Shown here: piece by piece, positions 33,529-45,699 of the stretch
Layout: each line of letters starts with the position of its first letter
Position numbering within the stretch: position 1 is the stretch's first letter
NCBI GenBank assembly: GCA_015501585.1
Contig: JADNRY010000129.1
Location: 1 to 64,000, forward strand
Length of the DNA: 64,000 bases
Direction: 5' to 3'
Origin: Rhodocollybia butyracea
Lineage: Eukaryota; Basidiomycota; Agaricomycetes; Agaricales; Omphalotaceae
Made by a program: the position numbers and the translations under genes
Notes under the pieces: model-generated
What the model was told of the DNA's origin: nothing
Seen by the model: only the letters and a program-made list of their open reading frames with translations
Databases searched by the model: none

Positions 33529-35675
33529 ATGAAAGCTGTTAGAGCTCGTAATACTGGTATTGGCGGCTCCGGCCTACAAGTTGACTTTTCCCAATACGGC
33601 ATTCTGTCCCACGTGCTGGCGTCACTTGTCACACACTCTGTGTCCTCTGCTCATAAATCCTTCGAAGTAACCCCTTCCTCATCGTCCACCACGACGTCGT
33701 ACACAACAACGATGACGGCAGTGCATGCCATGCCATTCATGCACTCGTACCACTCTCTGAACGGCGTAAATTCGACTAGCGCCGCAGGTCCAAGCGTAAT
33801 GCCAACTCCACCTGTGGCCTCACGGAAAAGGAAACGAGCTCACCAGTACACCGTGAGTTACAGTGAAGTCCAGGAAACAGACAGCGATGGCCGAATTCGC
33901 GATGTCATCGTCATAGAGGACACGCCTCCACCCACAATGTCCCCAGCGACAACTCATGGCGGCGGTTACTCGGCGCCATATCAGCCTCCAATTTTCGCTG
34001 CGCCAATCAGGACAAGGGCCAGAGCAGCTGCTGAGGCTCAAGCAATATCGGCCAGTTCATCGACCAGCGGAGTCGCACCTCCTCCGAAGAAGCGAAAACG
34101 GGATCATGCTGAGGATGTTCGAGTTCTTCCTGCGAAGAAAGCCGCGCCCAGCACCCAAAATTCGCTTGCTATCACTCAGACCAAGTCTTGGGGTAGTAGA
34201 AGTGCCGCTGCAACAGACGATGTAATTCTTTTTATTGTTTTTTTCGTCCAAGCCTCGTATTTATTGTTCTTTTTAGACATCCAAAGGCCCTGTATCCTGC
34301 GATGACAAGGAAGGTCACTACATCATCGTACCCGACGATATCATCTACAAACGATGTTTGTGTTTCTCTGATTTAAACTCCTACGACTATATGTCCTGAT
34401 CAATACTTAGATCGAACGGTACGCCTATTAGGGCAAGGAACTTTTGGGAAGGTTGTAGAGGCTGTCGACACCTTCAACAATGCCAGAGTCGCTATCAAGA
34501 TCATTAGAGCGATACCCAAGTACCGGGACGCAAGCAGAATAGAGGTACGAGTACTCCGAGAGCTCAAGAAGAAAGATCCTCTTAATACAAAGTATGTTCC
34601 GCGATTCGACCACAACGTTTGGTACTCATGAATCATCATTTTAGCAAATGTATACATCTCCTTGACACCTTTGACCATCGTAATCATGTCTGCCTCGTCT
34701 CTGAACTGCTGGGGATGTGCGTCTACGACTTTCTCAAGGATAATGAGTTTGCACCGTTTCCTCGTCATCACATCCAATCATTTGCTCGGCAACTGCTGAA
34801 CAGTGTAGCCTGTAAGTGTATCCTGCGAAATCTGTCGAAACTATCGATTGATCTGTGTCCAGTCCTTCACAGAGAGTCTTTGATACATACGGATCTCAAA
34901 CCAGAGAACATCCTTCTTGTTCATAATGACTTTCATGTAGTCAACATTGCTGTTCCTGGAAAGGTATTTCCCTCTATCTCGTTCCCTTGAAACAATTAGT
35001 AATCTTTTTCTTCAAGAAAAACGCTGCTCCCAAATCAAAGCGAATATTAGACAACACCGACATTCGGCTGATCGATTTTGGCTCTGCAACCTTTGAAAAG
35101 GAATATCATTCTCAAGTCGTATCAACACGGCATTATCGCGCACCAGAAATCATTCTAGGTCTGTTCTTCTCTGTCGCTTTGCAAGACATTGTATTTACGT
35201 ATAACGATCAGGATTAGGGTGGTCTTTCCCTTGCGATGTGTACTCCCTCGGCTGCATCCTTGTCGAGTTTTATACGGGAATGGCTCTTTTCCAAACACAT
35301 GATAACCTCGAGCATCTTGCCATGATGGAGATGGTCATGGGGAAAATGCCAGAACGATTCGCTCGTGCCGGAGCGCGGTCGAAACCAGAATTCTTCAAAG
35401 AAGGCTCAAAACTTGACTGGCCCAAGGCCAAGGCCTCAAGACAGAGTAAAAAAGATGTTCGTGCTACGAGACCTTTGCAGGTAAGCCTTACCTCTTTCCC
35501 TTATGTATTGTTGCTCATCAGTATCCAGGACGTTATTCCACCTAACGACCTAATCAACAGACATTTTCTGAATCTCGTCCAGAAGCTGTTGGCCTTCGAT
35601 CCCAATCAGCGGATAACTGTTGCAGAAGCCCTCAAGCATCCGTATTTCTCGTTGAATATCACCGCTGAGATATAA
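33529..35675 (+). CDS. LAMMER (CLK/Kns1-type) dual-specificity protein kinase
   Basis: The N-terminus (about 240 residues) is Ser/Thr/Pro-rich with basic clusters ([21 protein letters not shown]), typical nuclear signals. The kinase domain shows [14 protein letters not shown], the Lys in [37 protein letters not shown] and the signature [11 protein letters not shown], which defines the LAMMER family. The end is [21 protein letters not shown]. These kinases phosphorylate SR splicing factors and link nutrients to TOR in yeast (Kns1). Introns are near 34220-34277, 34359-34410 and later ones. The start at 33529 is the first in-frame ATG; an alternative at 33712 (MTAVHAMPF) is possible. Confidence 0.92.
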
Positions 35676-38263
35676 ACCTGTTGTCGTCCTGTTTTGTGTT
35701 ATTGCCCTCCGTTGCCCTCGGTTATCTTTGGACACCCTGCTCATTATTATGATCCGTGTACTACATCGCTATAGGAATCTCCGTCGCCTTAGACGCTGTC
35801 CATGTCCACGTTTGCGAAGGACGTCCTATCTCACTTATGCAAGCCTACGTGGACTTGTACATCGTCCCAGTTTGGTGAACCCCTTCGCCTGGATAGGCTA
35901 ATCCGAGTGGCTCTGGGAGCTTCTGGGATGTTGGTGTTTCAGGGTCATTGATTATGACACCGTATGCTCCAACACTGTAACTTATGTTCTTCCTATGTAT
36001 AGTACCCTCAAAGCATCCGGTTCCCACTGGACCACTTCGACATATATCTCTTCGTCTTGGGCTACCTCAAAAATTGCATTTGTACTGTATATCCATCGTC
36101 CGGCATCGCCTGTTTATAATGCACACTCTTTCAAACTCCTCTATTCAATAGTCATGCATTTTTGGTTTTAGTATTTTATTTTTATGTTTTCTTTCGTATT
36201 CCCATACAGTAGAAGAGGTATGTTTGTTTCTGCATGTAAAATGTATCTATTGACATTCCAACTTAGATGATCTAGTAGAATGAAAGCAACTCAGCCCGAA
36301 TCGTCGATATATTCGCCGTGAAGCTTCGAGAGCCGCCGCCGATTCATGGGAAATCGGGGGGGCTGTGGAGACAGAAAGAGCCCAAGCCGAGACTAAAAGA
36401 GCGCAAACGGAGCCTCCATTACAATTCACTAAAGTCAATAATTAGTGATGGAAAAGATCATACTTTAGTCGGGCACTCCTGATTTCCGGTTAGACTGTTT
36501 AGTTCAGGTCTCGATTTACGGCTGACAAAACCTAGGACTAGAATCTAGCCGTTCCTAGGTACACAGGACTCTATGTTCTCGTGTTATTCTTCTTCATTAC
36601 TCGATTACGCCGGGAAGGCTGCCGTTCCAAAGCCTATACCTTGTGTATTACAAGGTATTTAAGGCGGGAACTTCGTGGAAATCTATGCCGCCCCGGATTG
36701 ATTGAGATGTTTTTTTTATAATGTTACGAAGTTGGACCCGCTCGGGCCCAATCGGTACCAGTCGTATCCTTCGGCCCATTTTATTCCCAGGTGTTATCAC
36801 GAATGCTCTCAAGGATATCCACCCCGCCGTTACGTATCCAGCTCAACAGATAGGCAAGATGGAATGTGAGAATATCTCATTCTTCCTTAGATCAAGCGAA
36901 GCCAGGTGCAAAGGTTGTAATCAGATAACCATGAGCAAGAAATCTGTTGTATCGTACCAGTGAGGAGGGCGATAAAGGCACGTTCCCATTGGGAACAGCC
37001 GGGGTCCGTGTTTGGGATGTGTGTCGCGGATGTGAGAAATATTTTCTGCTATGAGCATCTTGAGATTTCATTTCTCGTACAAGGCTTTCCGTCCATCGAC
37101 ACCTTTTTATAGACTGCATCTCTTCCCAGTCATGAACATTCCTAAGCCGCAGCCGCAGTGAAATCAAAGTTGGTGATTAAGAAGCCTAATATATAGAGGA
37201 ATGAACGGTAACAACTTGCCCACTCTGCGTCAGCGGCATATATGGTTTCTCTCCTCTTTCACCCTCCTACGCAACCTATGCGCGATATTCATCCGTTTGA
37301 CTAGTATTCTGGTCCGGACAAAGAGTCTCTGTCCGTGAGATGGGTATTTCTCGGTCTTGCATTTCTCTTCCTGCGAAATCCGATACACCCATCCAAAACG
37401 TACGTCTCCCTAGACTATCTGGGATTGGTAGAAAAGTAGGGTGCCAGTGAAGGCACTGGAAAGACAACGGTGATAGTCAGAACGCCCCGGAGATTTCATC
37501 AAGACTGACTATCGACAGTGGGACTCGGATAATGTACGATGTATATCTGACAGTCCAGAATCCACAATATCGCGAAGGGCATAACTGGGGTGAGTGTGTT
37601 CGTTCCCTCCTCAGGCATTCCTTCTTGTCGCTAACTCGACGCGCCAGTAAAACTTCGGGATAGCAGCGAAATGAACTGTGAAATGCTTTGCTGAGATTGT
37701 TGCTTTGCTCCAGTGTGCGAGAGGTAGGTTAAAACTCTAAGACCCAACAATCTTTAGTGAAATTTTTTTTTGGTGGCCTCCCTGTAGGAAGACCGCTACA
37801 CTAAAGATGTGTCGATCGAAGCGCCGGAATCTTGACTGAGCAATGTAATCTTTAGAAGCCTCGTGCGAATGACTTCTGGGTGCCATAGACTCGCTATGGT
37901 AGATATGTAGATTCGAACATACTTACCTAGAGTGAGTCGACGTCGGAATGAGTATGAGTTGGCTAGAGCAAGGTATCGGGGTTGATAGTGGGTTACACGA
38001 TGCGAAGTAGCGATGACTCATTTCGTGCCTACATGCAGTATTTTGTAGTAAGAGAGTAAATCCTGTAGCTCTCTACAACAAGTGGAATTACACTACAGGA
38101 GTATCGTCGTAAGTAAATGAGAGTGAAGATAAAAAAGGGGGAAAAGAACGACGGCGTCTGTAGTGTCAGTCTTAAGAAGGTAACTTACAAGGATCCATAC
38201 TAATGATCAACAACTATCAACCATACATACAACCAGGAGAGGCTGACCGTTCATCCCAGAAGA
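35676..38263. other. Long intergenic region; part is a cupredoxin-flank duplication
   Basis: No gene is supported. From about 37190 to 38260 it aligns by eye with 42470-43460, the downstream flank of the intact cupredoxin gene. Shared words include 'cgtttgactagtattctgg' and 'gatagtcagaacg'. The segment near 36440-36490 also resembles 41920-41970. Confidence 0.5.
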
Positions 38264-39996
38264 TCACTTGTACTCAGGAGGAGGCACAACATCTCCAAGG
38301 TGAATCTCTTCCAGCCTACGGATGATCTGCAGCTCTCGCAACAACGCACCCTCCTCTGTCAAGTCGTTTGATGTCTCGCCTGCCCTTGGATTGCATAAGG
38401 GATCCGCCCACCGGGTTCTCTGCATGTAGCATACGGGGACTTTGAGTCGCGCATCCGTGTTTTCGACGTGAAAGGGCCTTGAAAGGCCTAAATTTCGACT
38501 CTCTTCTGTGCGGATCTTGTTGTCAAGGGCGGCGCGCGTTCTTCTGGGAGAGTTCGCTTTGTTCGAGGATGCAAGTGTTTCCATCTGGGGGAGAGCAGTA
38601 ATCATCGATGGAGTGAGTGGTATGTCTTCATCGGTCAAGTCTATGAGAATTCTGGTTCGAGCTGCTTTCCGCCTTCGTATCCTTATGAATACAGAAAGGC
38701 CGCAGTTATAAACAGAACTAGCGCCGCTACCGCACCACCGACGATTGGTCCGACCAGCTTCGCCCTTGTCGAGGCAACTGAAGCTGAATTTGTCGTCGCA
38801 GCTTGACGTTGTCATTGACGGTGTTATATTTGTAGTTAAAGCTGAAGTTGGCGTCGAAACTGCTGTAGTTATTACTGAGACTGCCGGTAGTGAGGGAGCA
38901 ATGTCGCTGCTGATGGGATTGCAATGTTAGAAACAGTAACGCCTGTGTACCAGAGATAACAGTTCCGGAAGGATTCTGTGGACTAGTCCCGTCCAGTGCA
39001 ATAGCAGCTTGCTGTAAGAAAAGATACGGTTTACAACCCATCAGTCTTCAGTTCTATCCATGCAGATAGATATATATGACCTGGAAAGCCGCAAAACTTT
39101 GCCCCACTGTCATGAAAAAATTAGGCCTCTTTCAGCTTTACCAAACAAGTTCTCACAATCAGGACGGGGATTAATGATAAAAACCTGTTGAGGAATTTGA
39201 GTAACTAGGCTTGCGAATGTTCGAAACACCCACCATTCCTTGTTGACAATGTGTACTAGTTGCCGTTATCTATGAGGACGATTAAGTAGGGTTTCACATC
39301 AGTAAGGTCGTGCGGATAAACCTGACTACAGAAGAAGAACAGCGGAGTATCTGAGAACCACGAGAAATGAGTATATGTTCTTCGCGGAGACAAGCAGTGA
39401 TTCAGCTACCTGTAGCATCTACAACTGATATACGGGACAATTAGCATGCGCAAATCGTTTGCAAAATATGGGCTCTACTTGTAGGAGACCTAAATCGCAC
39501 ACGGGTCAGCTTCCAAACTCGAGAGGGCACACTGGTATTTCATGCACCAGGTGGGAAAATCCAGGGCATTGGATCGGGAACATTCTGAAATCCAGAGCTG
39601 ATACCAGCAGCAGTGCAAGGAGCCGCAAAAGTGGACTGGACCACTGACTAGAGTGGAGTTGCTCTCTGTCAGGAAAAGATTATCAAACAGGACTCGTAAT
39701 GGACTGACATGGTTTCCAGAAACACTACCGGAGAGAAAAAAGTCAACATCATCCGATTACCACAAAACTGACAAGGTGAAAAGACTTACAACTGGAAATT
39801 AACTGTGTCTCCATCAGAAACCCCCGTCAAACTACGAGCATGAGCCTAAGGGAAATAGTAGGTACATAGAGGGAGCTCACAGAGGAGGGTTGAATGCGAA
39901 CGTGCTGTTATAGCCAACTAGAACGGTGAAAGTAGCGGCCTTGGCACAGACGGTGATACACAAGAGTGCAAAAGCACCCTGGAGAAGGAAATGCAT
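38264..39996 (-). pseudogene. Membrane-anchored cupredoxin, decayed copy
   Basis: Minus strand. The ATG at 39996 (MHFLLQGAFALLCITVCAKA) gives a good signal peptide, and ATFTVLVGYNSTFAF begins the cupredoxin fold. Later exons keep FSWFSDTPLFFFCSQ and THCQQGMVGV. Lesions: an extra base near 39219-39224 shifts the frame after the GMVG motif, and another shift breaks the transmembrane segment, leaving VFIRIRRRKAARTR in a new frame. The tail still ends PPPEYK. The gene is a close relative of the intact copy at 43462-45216. Confidence 0.75.
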
Positions 39997-42900
39997 TTGA
40001 GAATTCTCGAAAGTCGTAGAAGAAATCAAATAAACCAGGAGCCCGTCTGAAATGGTCAGTCAGAAATTTTAAGCTGAGTATCTAAATCCACTTACGATGC
40101 TCAGAAAACGAGAAAATGAACGAAGCGATAACCAAAAACTAAGAACTTTCGACTATTTATGCCTAGTACATACAGCTTGAATCTTCACCGCATCGCAAAG
40201 TCTGACCTGGCTATACAACGAACCGACTACCATGTATGGACCATTATGAGTGTCAGTCACTCTGATAATCATGGACAAGATCATGAACTAAAAATTGAGT
40301 TTGTGACCTTTCTGGCTAGCGAGCTAGGCACCTGTATACATCAGACTGGTGCTGTTGGAACGCCGGAGTCAAATCTAGAGCCTAAGGACAAACCACTTAC
40401 CCGACCTGGGACGTCCATGGTACCAGCATTCGCCCTCTTTTCTTAGCCGCCTAACAATAATTAGTTGGGCTGTCCAAGTACGACTGCAAGTTCGTATGAT
40501 ATTTCAGCTCATAATGTCCTGTGCGAGATTGAACAACAACTGTTGCTACACATGACCATGCGAAACCAACGTTGCAATCTTCATGCTGATAGGTACACCC
40601 ACGAGCAAGAGGTCTGTCATCATTTGGCAGTATTTCCTGCGAAACGACTTAGATGAAGTATCATAATCGTCCTTTTATATCACCGATATCATTTTCATAG
40701 CCATGACCACGGAAATTGGAGAAACTCACCCTGCGCGAGCATCAATGGATTTGCTATCGTCGTCTGGCTGGATAGAGCTCTTACTCAGTACATGACTCCG
40801 TCTCTTTGACGCCCCGTCTCCGACACAGTATTCTTGTTCAACGACTACCACACATCCTCACGAAAGGGTAGCCTATTAGCAACTTATCTCAACTGTCAGC
40901 TGCTGGAAAGAGGATTCTTTGGGTTCCCGTACTAGTACTTGCTACAACTTGACTAGTTCGGGTCACTGCTGGTCACTGAGACTCGTTTTCAGAAATATCG
41001 GATCAGCTTTTATCGTTGTCTGAAGATTCTGAACATCTATGGGACCCGGATCGGCTGAGGCCTACAGTGAAATCTTGAGTCTCTCGAATAGATGCCATGA
41101 TTGAAGATACACACTTGAGGTCGGACTTCCCTAATGAAGATCATGAGTTAAAGTAGTTTTGGTAAGAAAGACGATATTTGCTCGTCAGATACGCTCCAAT
41201 CCGTCTCCATGCGTACGTTTATACGCTTCTGCACGCTTTACACGTACACCTCTCGTTTCATCCGGACTGCGACGCCATATATAGATGCATGAACGTTGTT
41301 GTGAAGAATCGCTTACATAATTCAACATTGTTCAATGCATCGCAGCTCGCGAGATTTAAAAAATTGCGTTATATGCTCGAGTCTTTTCAATATCATCTCA
41401 TACGTCTTCTGAAATATCCTCTCCCTGCTCTTGCCATGTCTTTCGTCAAGGGCTGGAACTGGCTCTACAAAAAGAAGTTCCACGAAAGAGGCTCTAAAAT
41501 TGTTTTCGAGTCCTACAGCCTTTGCTAACTGTGGTGTTCGGGATGGATGGAAAAAGAAGTCGTGGAAAAGAGACGCAACAATCAAAGATCCCCTCATTTA
41601 TGATTGAAGATGACGAACGCAGCGAGGAGGACAAAAAGTCCTTCGAACCGGAATCGTCAACAATCGGCTGTATAACTATATACCTGATGTTCTGTGGCGA
41701 AACAATACTACAAGTTATCTGGTACCTGTCTTGTACTCATTCTGATACACAGATTCAAGCCAAGGAGAAGGGTTTCGGTTCGACGGTACCAGCTACCATC
41801 ACAACAAAACGAAAATTCTCCCTCTCCTTCCGATCTTGCTTTCGCCTCAGCTCTATCTTTCTTGCGTGTCGAATGAGGAATACTTTTAGCGCATGGAAAA
41901 AGTCATCATTGGTTCCCTCTAATGGAAAAGATCTTGGTTTACCTAGTCGGACACTCCTGATTTCTAGTGCAACTTCCGCAGTAGAAAGCTCCAGAAACTA
42001 TCGCCAAGAGTCATTTGTATGACCGAGTCAACGAAAGCGGCTCGTAATCGAATTTTTACAGCCTACTCATCGCCAGGGAAGTAAACATGATTGCACATCG
42101 ACAATTACCTCCAACCACTCACTTGCCCGAAAGTCTTCGCAAGTTCCTTCAACAATGTCGGACCTGGCTTTCATACTCCCTGATCCACTCTCCGCGCTTG
42201 CGATGACAAGGTATCTCCAGGATTGACATGGTTACCCTGTAGTGGCGCGAACACCGTGGCGGATGGGATAGCGAATATCATGAATTTCACTTTCAAAAGC
42301 TTCGTGTTTGCCACTGGCACTCTAAGCCTTAAGTACTTAAGTACTTAAGTCTGTAGAGCGTACACAAAATAGGGCTTACGGAGCTCCCGTGGCTGTAAGA
42401 GTGGATCGGGACATCTAAAACTGGAAAATTATAAGCATTGATGGAGGAGACGATCAAATATTTGCCCTAATATAGAGGAACAAATTGTAACTCGATTTCT
42501 CCACTCGAGGACGTCAGCGGCATTATGAATTCCTCTTCGCCTTCTACGCAGCCCATATGCTACATCCCTCCGTTTGACTAGTATTCTGGTTCAGAGATGG
42601 AGATTCGTCTTCGTTGGTCTCTCAATCTGATATTTATCAATATTGATGTTCCTACGTCCATCTCCCTAGAACATCTGGTATTGATAGAGAAGGTAGGATG
42701 CCAGTGATGGCGGTGGAAAGACAACGATGATAGTCAGAACGTCTCAAGATTTCATCAAGACCGGTCGACAGTGGATCTCGGATAATCATGTACTTCTGAT
42801 AATCAAGAATCCAGAAAATCGCGAGGAAGCAACTGGGGTTGGGCGTTCATTTCCTTCCCTCGAGTCGTCGCTAATTTGACGAACCAGTAAAGTTTCGGAA

Positions 42901-43461
42901 CTGGCAGCAAACCGAAGTGTTCTTTTGAGACTGTTACGTTGCTCTAGTGTGCGAGGTTACAGAAACCCCCAAGACCCAACAATTTTCGGTGAAGTTCTAT
43001 TTTTTTCTAGCAACCCGTAGGCAGGCAGGATCTAAAAATGTTTTGATCGAAGTGCTGGGGTGTAAGCCTTGTGAGAATTACTTCTGGACTTGCCCCAGAG
43101 TCTGCCAGAGCTAAACTAGAGATATAGATTCAAGCATACTTACCCAAAGCAGAGTGAGTTGGTGTCAGGATGGTGACTAGACTCGGAGCGACCTCCGGGT
43201 TAATAGTCGGTATGAGCCACAAAGCAACGATGATCTATTTCGTATCTACTTGTACCAAGAGAGTGATTCCTTCATAAACCCTGAGGCTCTCCATAACAAA
43301 TGGAATTACATTGTAGGAGTGTCGTCGTAAGAAAATGAAAGTGAAGATGATGGAGATGGTCCCTGTAGTGTCTGCTTTTAAGTAACTTAGTACAAGGATC
43401 CTAACGATCAACCTTATAACCAGGAGAGGCTGACCGTACTGTACTACGAAGGTTCAGAACA
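39997..43461. other. Intergenic region with duplicated segments, no gene supported
   Basis: Open frames at 41178-42022 are not convincing. The same segment recurs at about 50110-50960 with indels that do not respect any frame, so it is a duplicated noncoding stretch. A palindromic (AAGTACTT)n run lies near 42330-42350. The 42470-43460 part matches the flank at 37190-38260. Confidence 0.45.
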
Positions 43462-45216
43462 TCATTCGTACTCAGGGGGAGGCACTGGCACGTCCCCGAT
43501 GCGAATCTCTTGCAGCCTACGGATGATCTGTAGCTCTCGCAACAGTACACCCTCCTCTGTAGTCAAATCGGTTGATATCTGTCCCTGTTGCTGGACCGCA
43601 TAGGGAAACTGCCCTACCGGATCCTCTTCCTGTGGCATATCAGGACTTTGGATTGTTGCATCCGCGTTTACATGATGAGGCCTTTCAAGGCCCAAATTTC
43701 GACTCCCCTCTGTGGGGGTCTTGTTGTCAAGGGCGGCGGGTGTCCTTCTGGCGGAATTCACTTTGTTCGAGGATGCAAGCGATTCCATCTGCCGGAAAGC
43801 AGTAACCGTCCATGGGGTGAGCGGTCTGTGTGGCGGCATGTCGTCATCGGTCAAGTCTATAAGGCTTCTGGTTCGAGCTGCTTTCCGCCTTCGTATTCTT
43901 ATAAATACAAAAAGGCCTGCAGTTATAAGCAGAACTAGTGCCGCTATCACACCGCCAACGACTGGTCCGACGTTCAAAGGCCCCCTTGTCGAGCTTGAAG
44001 CTGAAGCTGAGATTGGTGTCGTAGTCGAACTTGTTATTGACGGTGTTATTTGTGAAGTCAAACTGCTGGAAGTTGGTGCCGAAGGCGCCTGCGCTGTGGT
44101 CGGCAGTGTCCCCGCTGGTAGTGACAGCGGAGAATCAAAAGCACCCGGTGTGCCAGCGATAATAGTTCCGGAAGGATTCGACGGACCAGTTGCATTAGTG
44201 GCAATAGCAGCTTGCTAAGGGGAAAAACAGATCAGTCTTCAGGTTTGCTCACGTAACAGATATATGTGACCTGGAAAGCCTGGAAAGTTAGTCCCTCAGG
44301 GTCTGGAGGAAATTTTAGGCTGCTGTTGGTACTACTATACAAGTTCAAGTTCTCACCTGGATTATTGATTGCAAAGACCTGTAGCGGCATTTCAGTAACC
44401 AGGCTTCCGAATGTTGAAATACCTACCATTCCTTGTTGACAATGTGTACTCGTCGCCGTCACCTATATGATGATGATTAAGTAGAGTTTCACAACATAAA
44501 AGTTGTAATGGATAAACCTGACTACAGAAGAAGAATAATGGAACTTCAAGTTTCAGGAAGCACGAGAAATAAGAATCTATTCTTCGTAGAGACAAGTAAC
44601 AATTTTTACCTGAAGCGTTTGCAACTGAGATACAGGACATTTAGCATGCGCAAGAAGCTGTCACTGGGAAGAAAGACACTTTACTTGTAGGAGACCTAGA
44701 TTATACACGTATTAGTTTCTGGTTTCGTAAGGACACACTAGTAGTAGTATTTCATGCACCAGGTAGGGAATTCCGAGCCATTGGGATCTGCAACATTCTG
44801 AAACCCAGAGCTGACACCAGCAGCAGTGCAAGGAGCTTCAAAAGTGGACTGGACCACTGACTAGAACGGAGTCGCTCTTTGTCATGAAAAGATCATCGAG
44901 TAGCTCTTCGTATAAGACTGACATGGTTTCCAGAAACACTACCGGAGAGAAAACAAAGTTAACAACATCATCCGAGTATGGCAAAACTGACAGGGTAGAA
45001 CACGCTTACAACTGGAAGTTAACTGTATCTCCATCCGAAACCCCAGTTAAGCTGTTATGCGTATCAGCCTGAGGGCAATATGTAAATGGTGGGAGCTCAC
45101 AATGAAGGGTTGAAACTCAGTGTGTCGTTGGCGCCAACTTGAACGTTGAAGGTAGCGGCCTTTGCAGAGCCAGTAATACACCAGAGTACAAAAGCGCACG
45201 GTAGAAAGGAATGCAT
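43462..45216 (-). CDS. Membrane-anchored extracellular cupredoxin, intact copy
   Basis: Minus strand, about nine exons, starting at the ATG at 45216 with the signal peptide MHSFLPCAFVLWCITGSAKA. The cupredoxin domain follows: ATFNVQVGANDTLSFNP, LTGVSDGDTVNFQF, VSGNH, SVVQSTFEAPCTAAG, then two microexons, then the exon with LEVPLFFFCSQ and the exon with THCQQGMVG. Candidate type-1 copper ligands are the His of GNH, the Cys and His of the FFFC/THC region and the Met of GMVG. Then come a Ser/Thr/Pro-rich stalk, one transmembrane helix (GPVVGGVIAALVLLITAG) and a basic-start cytoplasmic tail of about 130 residues ending VPVPPPEYE. Such fungal proteins are expected at the cell surface. A signalling role for the tail is inference. 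Confidence 0.78.
44611..44695 (-). other. Two consecutive microexons (15 and 11 nt) of the cupredoxin gene
   Basis: On the minus strand an 11-nt exon (44685-44695) and a 15-nt exon (44611-44625) are each flanked by AG before and GT after, with a 59-nt intron between. They join the exon ending in PTW to the exon with VPLFFFCSQ in frame, adding SPTIANAS. The same two microexons with the same flanks are present in both other copies. Confidence 0.65.
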
Positions 45217-45699
45217 TTGAATATTCTTCGACAAGAATTAAACGGACCAGAGAGCCTATTCGAAACGGGGTGAGAATTTGTACATCGAACGTCATCTAAA
45301 TTAACTTACTCTGCTCAGAGAAGAAAGGGAAAGGGAAAAGGAAGGAAGCAATAGCAAATTCCTTCCTTCCAACCATTTATACTCACTACAGCGCCCGAGC
45401 AACAGACTGACAACTGTGACATGGACCAACAAAACTTTTCTTCAAGATCAGATGGATAGATGGATAATAGGTATACACGGCCTAGACGATAAGTACTGAA
45501 TGCGGTTCCAAAAGAGTACCGGCAGCGAGCTCGGACTAGTCACAACTCCCAAAGAGAAGGTAGATGAGGTGGACTACCAGGCTACGACAGGGATGACAGC
45601 AGGGCCATAAGTAGCTTGGTACAAGACTACAAGCTTGAACCAGCGCATCGGACCCCAAAGAAAAGGAAGGGTAATGATAGGGCAAAACCATCTCCCTAT

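Noticed and set aside
41178..42022. Two overlapping open frames that could be a small gene
   Set aside because: The duplicate at 50.1-51.0 kb has indels that break both frames without keeping any peptide, so coding selection is absent.
43712..44218. 168-codon plus-strand frame
   Set aside because: It is antisense to the stalk and transmembrane exon of the cupredoxin gene; the Ala/Val-rich text is a mirror of Ser/Thr codons.
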